From positions 1 through 8,962 of the forward strand of contig JAYUHK010000153.1 of NCBI GenBank assembly GCA_043767025.1: a stretch of 8,962 nt of DNA. The letters run 5' to 3'. Positions 1 through 5,431 of this stretch are shown here, piece after piece. Within the stretch, counting starts at the first letter, position 1. Each line of letters starts with the position of its first letter. The position numbers were made by a program, and so were the translations under genes. The notes beneath the pieces were generated by a model that was not told the DNA's origin, did no database searches, and saw only the letters and a list, made by a program, of their open reading frames with translations. This DNA comes from JAYUHK01 sp043767025 (GTDB lineage: Bacteria; Bacteroidota; Bacteroidia; Chitinophagales; Saprospiraceae).

Positions 1-120
1 GACAATCCCGAAACCCGTAAAATGGGTATCCATAAAAACCAGTACAAAGAAGTTGCTTCCATCAAATTGTCGGTTTATTTTGATATTTTCAATAAAATGA
101 TTACTTCCGAGAGTTATTGA
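1..120 (+). CDS. 3' end of an unidentified gene (partial)
   Basis: Frame 1 is open from the window edge to a TGA at 118-120 and encodes 39 C-terminal residues beginning DNPETRKMGIHKNQ and ending KMITSESY. It is taken as coding because it is open from the edge and its codon choice resembles the genes further on, but it is too short for a family call and I do not recognise it. No signal, membrane or metal-binding motif is visible. The reading frame just downstream (96-233, another frame) also looks protein-like, so the true C-terminus could be longer if there is a frameshift. Confidence 0.4.
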   Translation, partial: DNPETRKMGIHKNQYKEVASIKLSVYFDIFNKMITSESY

Positions 121-233
121 CTTGTGCGGACAAAGAATTGGCGAATATTTTGAAAAAAATGCAAAGTTTATACCAACAAAGTTTGGAAATAATCAAGGAT
201 TACAGCAAGCGGCGGCGGCGAAAAATATGCTGA
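96..233 (+). other. Open frame overlapping the end of the partial gene, possible frameshifted tail
   Basis: Frame 3 is open from 96 to a TGA at 231-233 and reads as a helix-forming, basic-ended peptide: NDYFRELLTCADKELANILK, then a Gln/Leu/Ile-rich stretch, ending KRRRRKIC. It has no ATG before 159 and overlaps the end of frame 1. It may be the natural C-terminus of the upstream gene reached through a -1 type frame change near the A-rich stretch at 91-97, a tiny separate ORF, or chance. No family is recognised. The remainder to 297 shows no further convincing coding. Confidence 0.2.
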
Positions 234-297
234 CTGAACGACCGTCAGCGCAGAGGAATTAATGAAAACAGTAATTTAAAAAAGGGTGGCGTGGCTG

Positions 298-813
298 CTA
301 TGCCTGTTTGTCGAGCGTACAATACTTGTAGTACAAAAAACCGTACAGACCGCCGATAAAGCTATACATAACGTTGAGTAGTATTTCAAAATGCCAGTAA
401 ACATAAGGTTGATTGTGACTGAATCGAAGGACATACATTAAAAGTCCTGCAAAAAAGGAGGCTCCAATCACAACACCCAACAGGACATAATGCAATTTTA
501 TATAGAATACGTTTGGCATAAAAAGAAGTACTACTTTGAAGGTTTGAATGGCTATAAAATACAAAACACCTCTATAAAAAATTGTCACCATAAAAATATA
601 CAACCACAGCACGATTACGTGTCCTACTCTATCTAAAACCGGGTCGTCGTAGTGGTCTAAAATAGTATTAGTTGCTATCGTAAATATTAGGCAATCCAGC
701 AATATTAGGCACAAAGCGAATGGCAACGAAAGGTATGTTTTTTCTTTATTGGTCGTGGCAATTATTGACATATTTGGCAGTTGTTGAAATTTTATTCTCT
801 TTTTCAGTGACAT
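298..813 (-). CDS. Hypothetical membrane protein, about four transmembrane helices
   Basis: A 171-residue protein counted from the ATG at 813. The frame opens further upstream at a TTG (885), but that codon lies inside a perfect -7 promoter box (883-890), so ATG 813 (MSLKKRIK) or ATG 771 (MSIIATTNK) is more likely. After a basic N-terminus there are roughly four hydrophobic spans, near residues 29-50, 64-90, 108-129 and 142-163, with aromatic-rich boundaries (WLYIFMV, YGFLYYKY). It should be an inner-membrane protein. There is no recognisable catalytic motif, transporter signature or family, and the function is unknown. It follows the secreted-protein gene 975-1295 on the same strand, but has its own promoter candidate, so co-transcription is uncertain. 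Its stop is a TAG at 298-300. Confidence 0.65.
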   Translation of the reverse strand: MSLKKRIKFQQLPNMSIIATTNKEKTYLSLPFALCLILLDCLIFTIATNTILDHYDDPVLDRVGHVIVLWLYIFMVTIFYRGVLYFIAIQTFKVVLLFMPNVFYIKLHYVLLGVVIGASFFAGLLMYVLRFSHNQPYVYWHFEILLNVMYSFIGGLYGFLYYKYCTLDKQA

Positions 814-882
814 GACACAAAATTTACGGGAGTGAGGGATTTGAGTTTTGCTTTCGGTGTATTTTTGAACATCAAATCCAAT

Positions 883-890
883 CAAAAATA
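883..890 (-). promoter_or_regulatory. Bacteroidota-type -7 box for the membrane protein gene
   Basis: On the minus strand this reads TATTTTTG, a full match to TAnnTTTG. No TTTG lies at the usual -33 distance; the nearest is at 922-925, about 31 bp away, which is too far. If used, transcription would start near 875-878, leaving a leader of about 60 nt before ATG 813 and excluding the TTG at 885 as start codon. Confidence 0.4.
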
Positions 891-974
891 CGACTTTTTT
901 AGGAAATAAAAAAAAATCCTACAAAATCTCTACCCAAAACGAAACTTCACGACCGAGCAACGAAAAAGTAAAAC

Positions 975-1295
975 TCAATGTTTGCCCTCCATTTTTTCTT
1001 CTTCTTGCACTTCGCCAAGCCGAAATTTGAATGGGACGGCGTTGGTCTTGTTCCACTTTGCCTCCATTTTGCAAAAAAACGGCAACTGCTCTACCGAATA
1101 TTTTGGCAAAAAAGGCGTTGGCTGCGCCAAGTGCGACAGACGTGGCGGCAGCTTCCATTTGTCGTCCGCTGCGGATTTGGGTACTGAATATTCTGCTTTC
1201 GCGGGTGCAAAAGCCTTGCTGGGCTGCGCCGTCAGCGACTGGCTCAACAACAGCGAACAAGCTGCGAACAAGATTTTTTTTATTTTAGGCTCCAT
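975..1295 (-). CDS. Small secreted protein of unknown function
   Basis: A 106-residue ORF starting at ATG 1295. The N-terminus is a classic Sec signal peptide: basic start (MEPKIKKI), hydrophobic core (LFAACSLLLSQSL) and a TA-Q cleavage site near residues 23-24, typical of Bacteroidota. The mature part (about 83 residues) is rich in Ala, Pro, Lys and Glu, has one Cys, and ends in a charged tail (EVQEEEKMEGKH). No known domain, lipobox or T9SS sorting domain is visible. The signal peptide is the reason for preferring this frame over the overlapping open frames on both strands, which have no such feature. It is divergent from lon. Its -7 box lies only 7 nt upstream of the ATG, so the transcript may be leaderless. 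A periplasmic location is inferred; a role cannot be assigned. Confidence 0.6.
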   Translation of the reverse strand: MEPKIKKILFAACSLLLSQSLTAQPSKAFAPAKAEYSVPKSAADDKWKLPPRLSHLAQPTPFLPKYSVEQLPFFCKMEAKWNKTNAVPFKFRLGEVQEEEKMEGKH

Positions 1296-1302
1296 ACAAA
1301 GT

Positions 1303-1310
1303 CAAATGTA
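1303..1310 (-). promoter_or_regulatory. -7 box for the small secreted protein gene, implying a leaderless mRNA
   Basis: The minus strand reads TACATTTG, a full TAnnTTTG match, ending 7 nt before the ATG at 1295. No TTTG is found about 20 bp upstream. With usual Bacteroidota spacing the transcript would begin at or within a few bases of the start codon. Confidence 0.45.
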
Positions 1311-1386
1311 GCAACTGTTCCTGACGTTTTGTCGTTTTTTAGAAAAAAAATAAGCAACATCTGTAAAAATGTCGCTAAAAATCGTT

Positions 1387-1394
1387 TAGTTTTG
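1387..1394 (+). promoter_or_regulatory. -7 box upstream of lon
   Basis: TAGTTTTG matches TAnnTTTG in full. The -33 region (about 1362-1367) lacks TTTG, so the site may be weak or need an activator. A start near 1400 would give lon a leader of about 100 nt that includes the hairpin repeat at 1422-1463. No CIRCE-type heat-shock operator is visible. Confidence 0.45.
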
Positions 1395-1421
1395 CGTGGC
1401 ACGGTAGTTGGTAATTGTTTA

Positions 1422-1463
1422 GGAATGTGTCTGAAATAAATTACCCATTTTTTTCTTCATTCC
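1422..1463 (-). repeat. 42-bp hairpin repeat, copy 1 (lon leader)
   Basis: Begins GGAATG and ends CATTCC (6-bp outer inverted repeat), with an AT-rich interior holding a weaker inner pairing. In reverse complement it aligns over its whole length with the copies at 3927-3968 (opposite orientation) and 5339-5379 (same orientation). It sits between the lon -7 box and the likely lon start codon, so it would be transcribed in the 5' leader. Confidence 0.8.
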
Positions 1464-1504
1464 AAAGCTGCGCGTGGCGCAAAGAAAATACAGAAAATAA
1501 CTTT

Positions 1505-3904
1505 ATGTTCAAAGAAATATTGATAAATTCCGACATGGAAGAGGAAGCCGAATTCATGCCGCTCCTTTCGCTCGCCAATGACGATATGAAAGAGGACGAT
1601 GTTTTTGCCGAAATTATTCCCGTATTGGCACTCAAAAATACCGTACTTTTTCCCGGCGTTGTCATTCCTATCAACGTCGGGCGCAGCAAGTCCATCAAAG
1701 CCGTCCAAAAAGCCTACAACGGCGACCGCATGGTGGCGGTGCTTTCGCAAATTGACAGCCGAGTAGAAGACCCAGCCGCCGCCGACTTGTACCAAGTCGG
1801 CACCATCGCGCGAGTGCTGAAATTGCTCAAAATGCCCGACGGCACCACGACCGCCATCTTGCAGGGACGCAAAAGATTTCGCTTGGTGGGGCTTACCAAA
1901 GAGTCGCCGTATATGCAAGGGCGAGTAGAAACGATTGATTATGAGCCAGTTACAGACCAACGCGAGTTCGACGCGCTGGTTTCGTCGGTAAAGGATATGG
2001 CTCAAAAAGTCATTCAGATGTCGCCCAATATTCCCAACGAAGCGGGTTTGATGCTCCGCAATATCAACAACGATGGATTTTTGTTGAGCTTCACTGCGTC
2101 CAATATGAGTATCAAAATCGCTATCAAACAGCAGATTTTGGAGGTCAATGATTTGCAAAAAAAAGCGGAACTTATCCTTCAACACATGGACGGCGAGCTG
2201 CAAATGCTGCAACTGAAAGACCAAATCGAATCCAAAGTGCGCGGAGATATTGACAAGCAGCAACGCGACTTTTACCTCAATCAGCAGCTTCGCACCATTC
2301 AGGAAGAACTCGGCGGCAACCCGCAGGAAGAGGAAATTTTGGCACTCGTAGAGCGGTCAAAAAATAAAAAATGGGCAAAAAACGTACAAAGTATTTTTGA
2401 TAAAGAAATCCAAAAAGTGCGCCGCATCAATCCGCAAATGGCGGAATACTCGACGATGCTCAACTACTTGGAGCTGATGCTTGAGCTGCCTTGGGAGGAG
2501 GGCACTACGGATAATTTTGACCTCTCGAAAGTCAAAAATGTGTTGGACAAAGACCATTTCGGACTCGAAAAAGTCAAAGAACGCATCATCGAACACCTCG
2601 CAGTGCTGAAACTAAAAGGCAACATGAAAGCTCCAATCTTGTGTCTGGTCGGACCGCCGGGAGTAGGAAAAACCTCGCTCGGCAACTCCATTGCGAAAGC
2701 TCTAAAACGAAAATACGTCCGAATGTCGCTCGGCGGCTTGCACGACGAGTCAGAAATCAGAGGACACCGAAAGACGTACATCGGCGCAATGCCCGGCAGA
2801 ATCCTCCAATCACTCAAAAAAGCAGGTGCCAACAATCCAGTTTTTATTCTGGACGAAATAGATAAGTTGGGCAAAGATTTTAGGGGCGACCCGTCCTCTG
2901 CCTTGCTCGAAGTGTTGGATCCCGAACAAAATAATACGTTCCACGACAACTATCTCGATATTGAATACGACCTCTCGAAAGTCCTTTTCATCGCCACCGC
3001 CAACTCGCTCAACAGCATACAGCCTGCCTTGCTCGACCGAATGGAAATCATCGAAGTGAGCGGCTATTCGTTGGAGGAAAAAGAAGAAATTGCGCAGCGA
3101 CATCTCATTCCGCAGCAACGCGAAGCGCACGGTCTGAAGCCCGCACAGGTGAAAATAAAACCCGAAACATTGTTCAAAATGATTCAGGATTACACCCGCG
3201 AGTCAGGCGTGCGAAGCCTCAATCGCCAAGTGGCGGGCGTGATGCGACGCGTAGCAAGCCGAGTGGCGAGCAAAGAAAAATACGACTTAAACGTGAAGCC
3301 GGAGGACTTGTCCAATATCCTCGGACCGACTCCGTTCAGCAGAGATATGTACGAAACCGACCCTGTGGCGGGCGTGGTGGTCGGTTTGGCGTGGACGAGT
3401 GTGGGCGGCGATATTCTTTTTGTGGAGGCTATCCTCAGCAAGGGAAAAGGCAAGCTGACGCTCACAGGAAATTTGGGCGACGTGATGAAAGAATCCGCCA
3501 GCACCGCGTTGAGCTTTTTGAAAGCACACGCCGTAGAGTTTGGCTTGGAGGCGCAAATTTTTGAGGAGCAAGATATTCACATTCACGTTCCCGAAGGGGC
3601 AATTCCGAAGGACGGACCTTCGGCGGGTATCACGATGCTGACCGCGCTGGCGTCGGCTTTTACGGGCAGACCTGTCCGCAATCACCTCGCTATGACGGGC
3701 GAAATCACGCTGCGTGGCAAAGTGCTTCCCGTAGGCGGCATTAAAGAAAAAATATTGGCAGCCAAGCGAGCGGGCATCCAGCAGATAATCATGTGTGCCG
3801 ACAACGAAAAACACGTCCTCGAGATTCCAGCCGCCTATATCGAGGGCTTGGAGTTCAGCTACGTCAAGCGAATGACAGAAGTTTTGGAGAAAGCGTTGGT
3901 GTAG
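1505..3904 (+). CDS. lon: ATP-dependent endopeptidase La (Lon protease, LonA type)
   Basis: Cytoplasmic AAA+ serine protease that unfolds and degrades damaged and selected regulatory proteins, acting as a hexamer. Counting from ATG 1505 (799 residues): LON substrate-binding N-domain about 37-235 (PVLALKNTVLFPGVVIPI), a coiled helical region to about 340, AAA+ module with Walker A GPPGVGKT 383-390, Walker B ILDEID with D450/E451, sensor-1 Asn500 (ATANS) and Arg finger Arg512 (LLDRME), then the protease domain from about 610. The Ser-Lys dyad is Ser706 (PKDGPSAG) and Lys749 (GGIKEK), 43 residues apart as in E. coli Lon. All key residues are present and the length is normal. The frame stays open upstream to a TTG at 1415, but that extension would translate a dispersed repeat; ATG 1505 or ATG 1535 (MEEEAEFMPLL) is preferred. 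Monocistronic, divergent from the small secreted protein gene and convergent with paaD. Confidence 0.97.
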   Translation: MFKEILINSDMEEEAEFMPLLSLANDDMKEDDVFAEIIPVLALKNTVLFPGVVIPINVGRSKSIKAVQKAYNGDRMVAVLSQIDSRVEDPAAADLYQVGTIARVLKLLKMPDGTTTAILQGRKRFRLVGLTKESPYMQGRVETIDYEPVTDQREFDALVSSVKDMAQKVIQMSPNIPNEAGLMLRNINNDGFLLSFTASNMSIKIAIKQQILEVNDLQKKAELILQHMDGELQMLQLKDQIESKVRGDIDKQQRDFYLNQQLRTIQEELGGNPQEEEILALVERSKNKKWAKNVQSIFDKEIQKVRRINPQMAEYSTMLNYLELMLELPWEEGTTDNFDLSKVKNVLDKDHFGLEKVKERIIEHLAVLKLKGNMKAPILCLVGPPGVGKTSLGNSIAKALKRKYVRMSLGGLHDESEIRGHRKTYIGAMPGRILQSLKKAGANNPVFILDEIDKLGKDFRGDPSSALLEVLDPEQNNTFHDNYLDIEYDLSKVLFIATANSLNSIQPALLDRMEIIEVSGYSLEEKEEIAQRHLIPQQREAHGLKPAQVKIKPETLFKMIQDYTRESGVRSLNRQVAGVMRRVASRVASKEKYDLNVKPEDLSNILGPTPFSRDMYETDPVAGVVVGLAWTSVGGDILFVEAILSKGKGKLTLTGNLGDVMKESASTALSFLKAHAVEFGLEAQIFEEQDIHIHVPEGAIPKDGPSAGITMLTALASAFTGRPVRNHLAMTGEITLRGKVLPVGGIKEKILAAKRAGIQQIIMCADNEKHVLEIPAAYIEGLEFSYVKRMTEVLEKALV

Positions 3905-3925
3905 GGGACAGCAAATCCCTCTTTT
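3903..3925 (+). terminator. Weak possible terminator after lon
   Basis: A short stem GGGA (3905-3908) / TCCC (3916-3919) with a 7-nt loop, extendable by one G-T pair, is followed by CTTTT. It overlaps the lon stop region. The stem is short, so termination here is uncertain; the hairpin repeat just downstream may contribute. Confidence 0.25.
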
Positions 3926-3926
3926 A

Positions 3927-3968
3927 GGAATGAAGAAAAAAATAGGTAGTTTATTTTAGAGGCGTTCC
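3927..3968 (+). repeat. 42-bp hairpin repeat, copy 2 (between lon and paaD)
   Basis: Starts GGAATGAAGAAAAAAATA and ends GGCGTTCC. The outer arms pair with one T-G wobble (GGAATG/CGTTCC), and the inner arms AAAATA/TATTTT enclose a 7-nt loop. It is in the opposite orientation to copies 1 and 3. It fills the gap between the convergent genes lon and paaD and ends one base before the paaD stop codon (3969-3971). As a hairpin in the 3' end of both transcripts it could act as a transcription end or RNA-stability element; that is inference. Confidence 0.8.
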
Positions 3969-4463
3969 TCAATGGCATTTGAAATAATCAAACGGCTCGC
4001 GGCAGTCTTGGCATTGGTACAGCGACTTGCAAGCCGTAGAGCCGAACTGGCTCAACAGGCGGCTGTTGGTGGAGTTGCACTGCGGGCAGGCGATGTTTTT
4101 TTCTTCGCCAAAAAGTACGTTTTTGTCTTCGGAAGCCCGACCGACGGGCGGCGCGATGCCATAGGCTTTGAGTTTTTCTTTGCCCGATTCGGTCAGCCAG
4201 TCCGTCGTCCAAGCTGGACTGAATATGGTGGTGACGGCGACTTGCTCAAAACCAGCGTCTTGCAGAGCGGCTCGGATATTTACCTCAATCGTGTTCATGG
4301 CGGGGCAGCCCGAGTAAGTCGGCGTGATGACGATTTCCAATGCTGCACCGTCAGAAATTTTGACAGTTCGCACTATACCCAAATCCAATACGGTCAGGAC
4401 GGGAACTTCGGGGTCGCATACGGTGGCGAGTATTTCCCAAACTTGGGCGGATTTGTCTTGCAT
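3969..4463 (-). CDS. paaD: Phenylacetyl-CoA epoxidase system protein PaaD (MIP18/DUF59 family)
   Basis: PaaD (PaaJ in some species) is required for the multicomponent oxygenase that converts phenylacetyl-CoA to its 1,2-epoxide. By its MIP18-like fold it is thought to help mature or assemble the metal centre and is not catalytic. The 164 residues show the MIP18-like core at about 8-100, with DPEVPVLTVLDLGIV (17-31) and TPTYSGCPA (48-55, Cys53). The C-terminal zinc-ribbon-like part has CPQC (126-129), Cys145, CQDC (151-154) and the family ending EPFDYFKCH. Start ATG 4463 lies 32 bp after the paaC stop on the same strand, so the two are very probably one transcript. Its stop codon directly abuts repeat copy 2. 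Length and motifs are normal for the family. An electron-transfer subunit PaaE gene does not follow. Confidence 0.93.
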   Translation of the reverse strand: MQDKSAQVWEILATVCDPEVPVLTVLDLGIVRTVKISDGAALEIVITPTYSGCPAMNTIEVNIRAALQDAGFEQVAVTTIFSPAWTTDWLTESGKEKLKAYGIAPPVGRASEDKNVLFGEEKNIACPQCNSTNSRLLSQFGSTACKSLYQCQDCREPFDYFKCH

Positions 4464-4495
4464 TTTTTTGTTTATTCTTTTAAGAACTTATTTTC

Positions 4496-5275
4496 CTACC
4501 ACTCTAATCCCGGATAGGCGCGCTGGACGGACTGCATCTCTGCCAGCAAATAGCCCAAATATTCGCTGTGAACGCCTTGCTTACCGCCTTTTTGCATCCA
4601 AGCGTCGGCAGCTGGAGCGTGGAGTGTGGCTTCGGACAGAACGGCGGACACATTTTGCTGCCAAAGTCCTTGTATTGCCGCCAAATCTACGCCGATTCCA
4701 GCTTCTTGTGCCGCCAAATCCACAGCATCGGGCGTGCAAAGTTCGCCCGAAAACATCCAAAGTTCGTCTATTGCGGTCTGTATTTTTTGGTGGCTCAACG
4801 CTGTTCCGTCGCCCAACCGAATCATCCATTCGGAGCTGTATCGGAGATGATAAGTGACTTCTTTGAGAGATTTTTCGGCGATAGCCGCCAACATTTTATC
4901 GGCACTGGATTTGAGTTGCGTATAAAAGTGGTAGTTGTAGCTGTCGAAAAAAAACTGCCGCACGATGGTGAACGCAAAATCCGTATTGGGCTGCTCCACG
5001 AGCAGCACGTTGCGAAACTGGTTGGCATTGCGAAAGAACGCCAGCGTATCCTCCGTCGCACCGTTGCCTTCCAACGTGGCGGCGTATTGGAGCAAACTTC
5101 GGGCTTGCCCGAGCTGGTCGAGGGCAATATTGGCGAGCGCAATGTCTTGCTCCAACACAGGGGCATGACCGCACCATTCTGAAAGGCGATGCCCCAAAAT
5201 CAGCGCATTGTCGGCGATGCGTAGCGTATAATTTATCAAAGAAGCGGTATCCAAAATCGTATTATTTTTTGACAA
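4496..5275 (-). CDS. paaC: 1,2-phenylacetyl-CoA epoxidase structural subunit PaaC
   Basis: PaaC has a ferritin-like fold and forms the structural partner of catalytic PaaA in the phenylacetyl-CoA epoxidase complex. As given it has 259 residues, close to the family length. Family landmarks are RLSEWCGHAPVLEQDIALAN (30-49), LDQLGQAR (52-59), LLVEQPN (91-97), KEVTYHLRYSSEW (138-150) and GGKQGVHSEYLGYLLAEMQ (230-248). The start is a problem. The frame has no ATG near its 5' end, is closed by a TAA at 5321-5323, and opens with a TTG at 5275 that lies inside a perfect -7 box. TTG codons at 5254 and 5239 are alternatives, since homology begins near residue 14. Upstream are two repeat copies and not paaB, which usually precedes paaC. 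The gene body is intact, but expression depends on an unusual start or the N-terminus has been altered. Confidence 0.93.
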   Translation of the reverse strand: MSKNNTILDTASLINYTLRIADNALILGHRLSEWCGHAPVLEQDIALANIALDQLGQARSLLQYAATLEGNGATEDTLAFFRNANQFRNVLLVEQPNTDFAFTIVRQFFFDSYNYHFYTQLKSSADKMLAAIAEKSLKEVTYHLRYSSEWMIRLGDGTALSHQKIQTAIDELWMFSGELCTPDAVDLAAQEAGIGVDLAAIQGLWQQNVSAVLSEATLHAPAADAWMQKGGKQGVHSEYLGYLLAEMQSVQRAYPGLEW

Positions 5276-5280
5276 AAGTA
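5273..5280 (-). promoter_or_regulatory. -7 box overlapping the TTG start of paaC
   Basis: The minus strand reads TACTTTTG (full TAnnTTTG match), and its last three bases are the TTG called as the paaC start. No TTTG is seen about 20 bp upstream. If it is a real promoter, the mRNA would begin near 5265-5268 and translation would have to start at a later non-ATG codon. If the TTG is the true start, the promoter lies further upstream. Confidence 0.35.
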
Positions 5281-5297
5281 GTACAATTTTGAGATAA

Positions 5298-5338
5298 GGA
5301 ATGTATCTAAAATAAAGTTTTTAAGTTTTTTCAAATAA
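5298..5338 (-). repeat. Hairpin repeat, degenerate tandem copy upstream of paaC
   Basis: Bases 5294-5316 are identical to 5335-5357 (23 bp, offset 41). The first 19 bases of this copy match the full element, but the other half has diverged and lacks the closing CATTCC, so the hairpin is lost. The 41-bp offset equals the element length, which points to tandem duplication followed by decay. Confidence 0.7.
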
Positions 5339-5379
5339 GGAATGTATCTAAAATAAACCACTTATTTTTTCTTCATTCC
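5339..5379 (-). repeat. 41-bp hairpin repeat, copy 3 (upstream of paaC)
   Basis: The most symmetrical copy. Outer arms are GGAATG (5339-5344) and CATTCC (5374-5379), inner arms AAAATAA and TTATTTT. Two 5-nt internal loops face each other and the apical loop is ACCAC. The whole unit folds as 6+5+7+5+7+5+6 bases. An extra A/T pair extends the outer stem to 7 bp. It lies between the stop of the beta-helix gene and paaC, both on the minus strand. Confidence 0.8.
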
Positions 5380-5431
5380 TAAATTAGAACCAGTCGCTGC
5401 GTTATTTTTGTATGTTTTGCACAGCAACATC

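Noticed and set aside
900..921. TAGGA/TCCTA hairpin with A/T runs as terminator of the 975-1295 gene
   Set aside because: Only a 5-bp stem with a 12-nt A-rich loop and the T run inside the loop instead of after the stem.
919..1260. Second minus-strand frame over the same stretch
   Set aside because: Overlaps the signal-peptide frame almost completely and lacks any start context or recognisable feature.
982..1311. Plus-strand open frame overlapping the small secreted protein gene
   Set aside because: The minus-strand frame has a textbook signal peptide and a -7 box; this frame has neither.
1457..2263. 268-residue open frame on the minus strand inside lon
   Set aside because: Antisense to a complete, motif-bearing lon gene; composition is that of a shadow frame (His/Phe-rich, no domain) and there is no promoter or family.
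3972..4517. 181-residue plus-strand open frame across paaD
   Set aside because: Antisense to paaD, whose cysteine motifs and family ending are clear; the plus-strand product has no recognisable features.
1422..5379. Possible CRISPR array, because of the recurring 41-42 bp unit
   Set aside because: Copies are in both orientations, kilobases apart apart from one tandem pair, with no regular spacers and no cas genes.
5389..5431. Hairpin GTTGCTG/CAGCGAC after the beta-helix gene as terminator
   Set aside because: The loop is over 20 nt, one pair is a wobble, and no T run follows on the minus strand.
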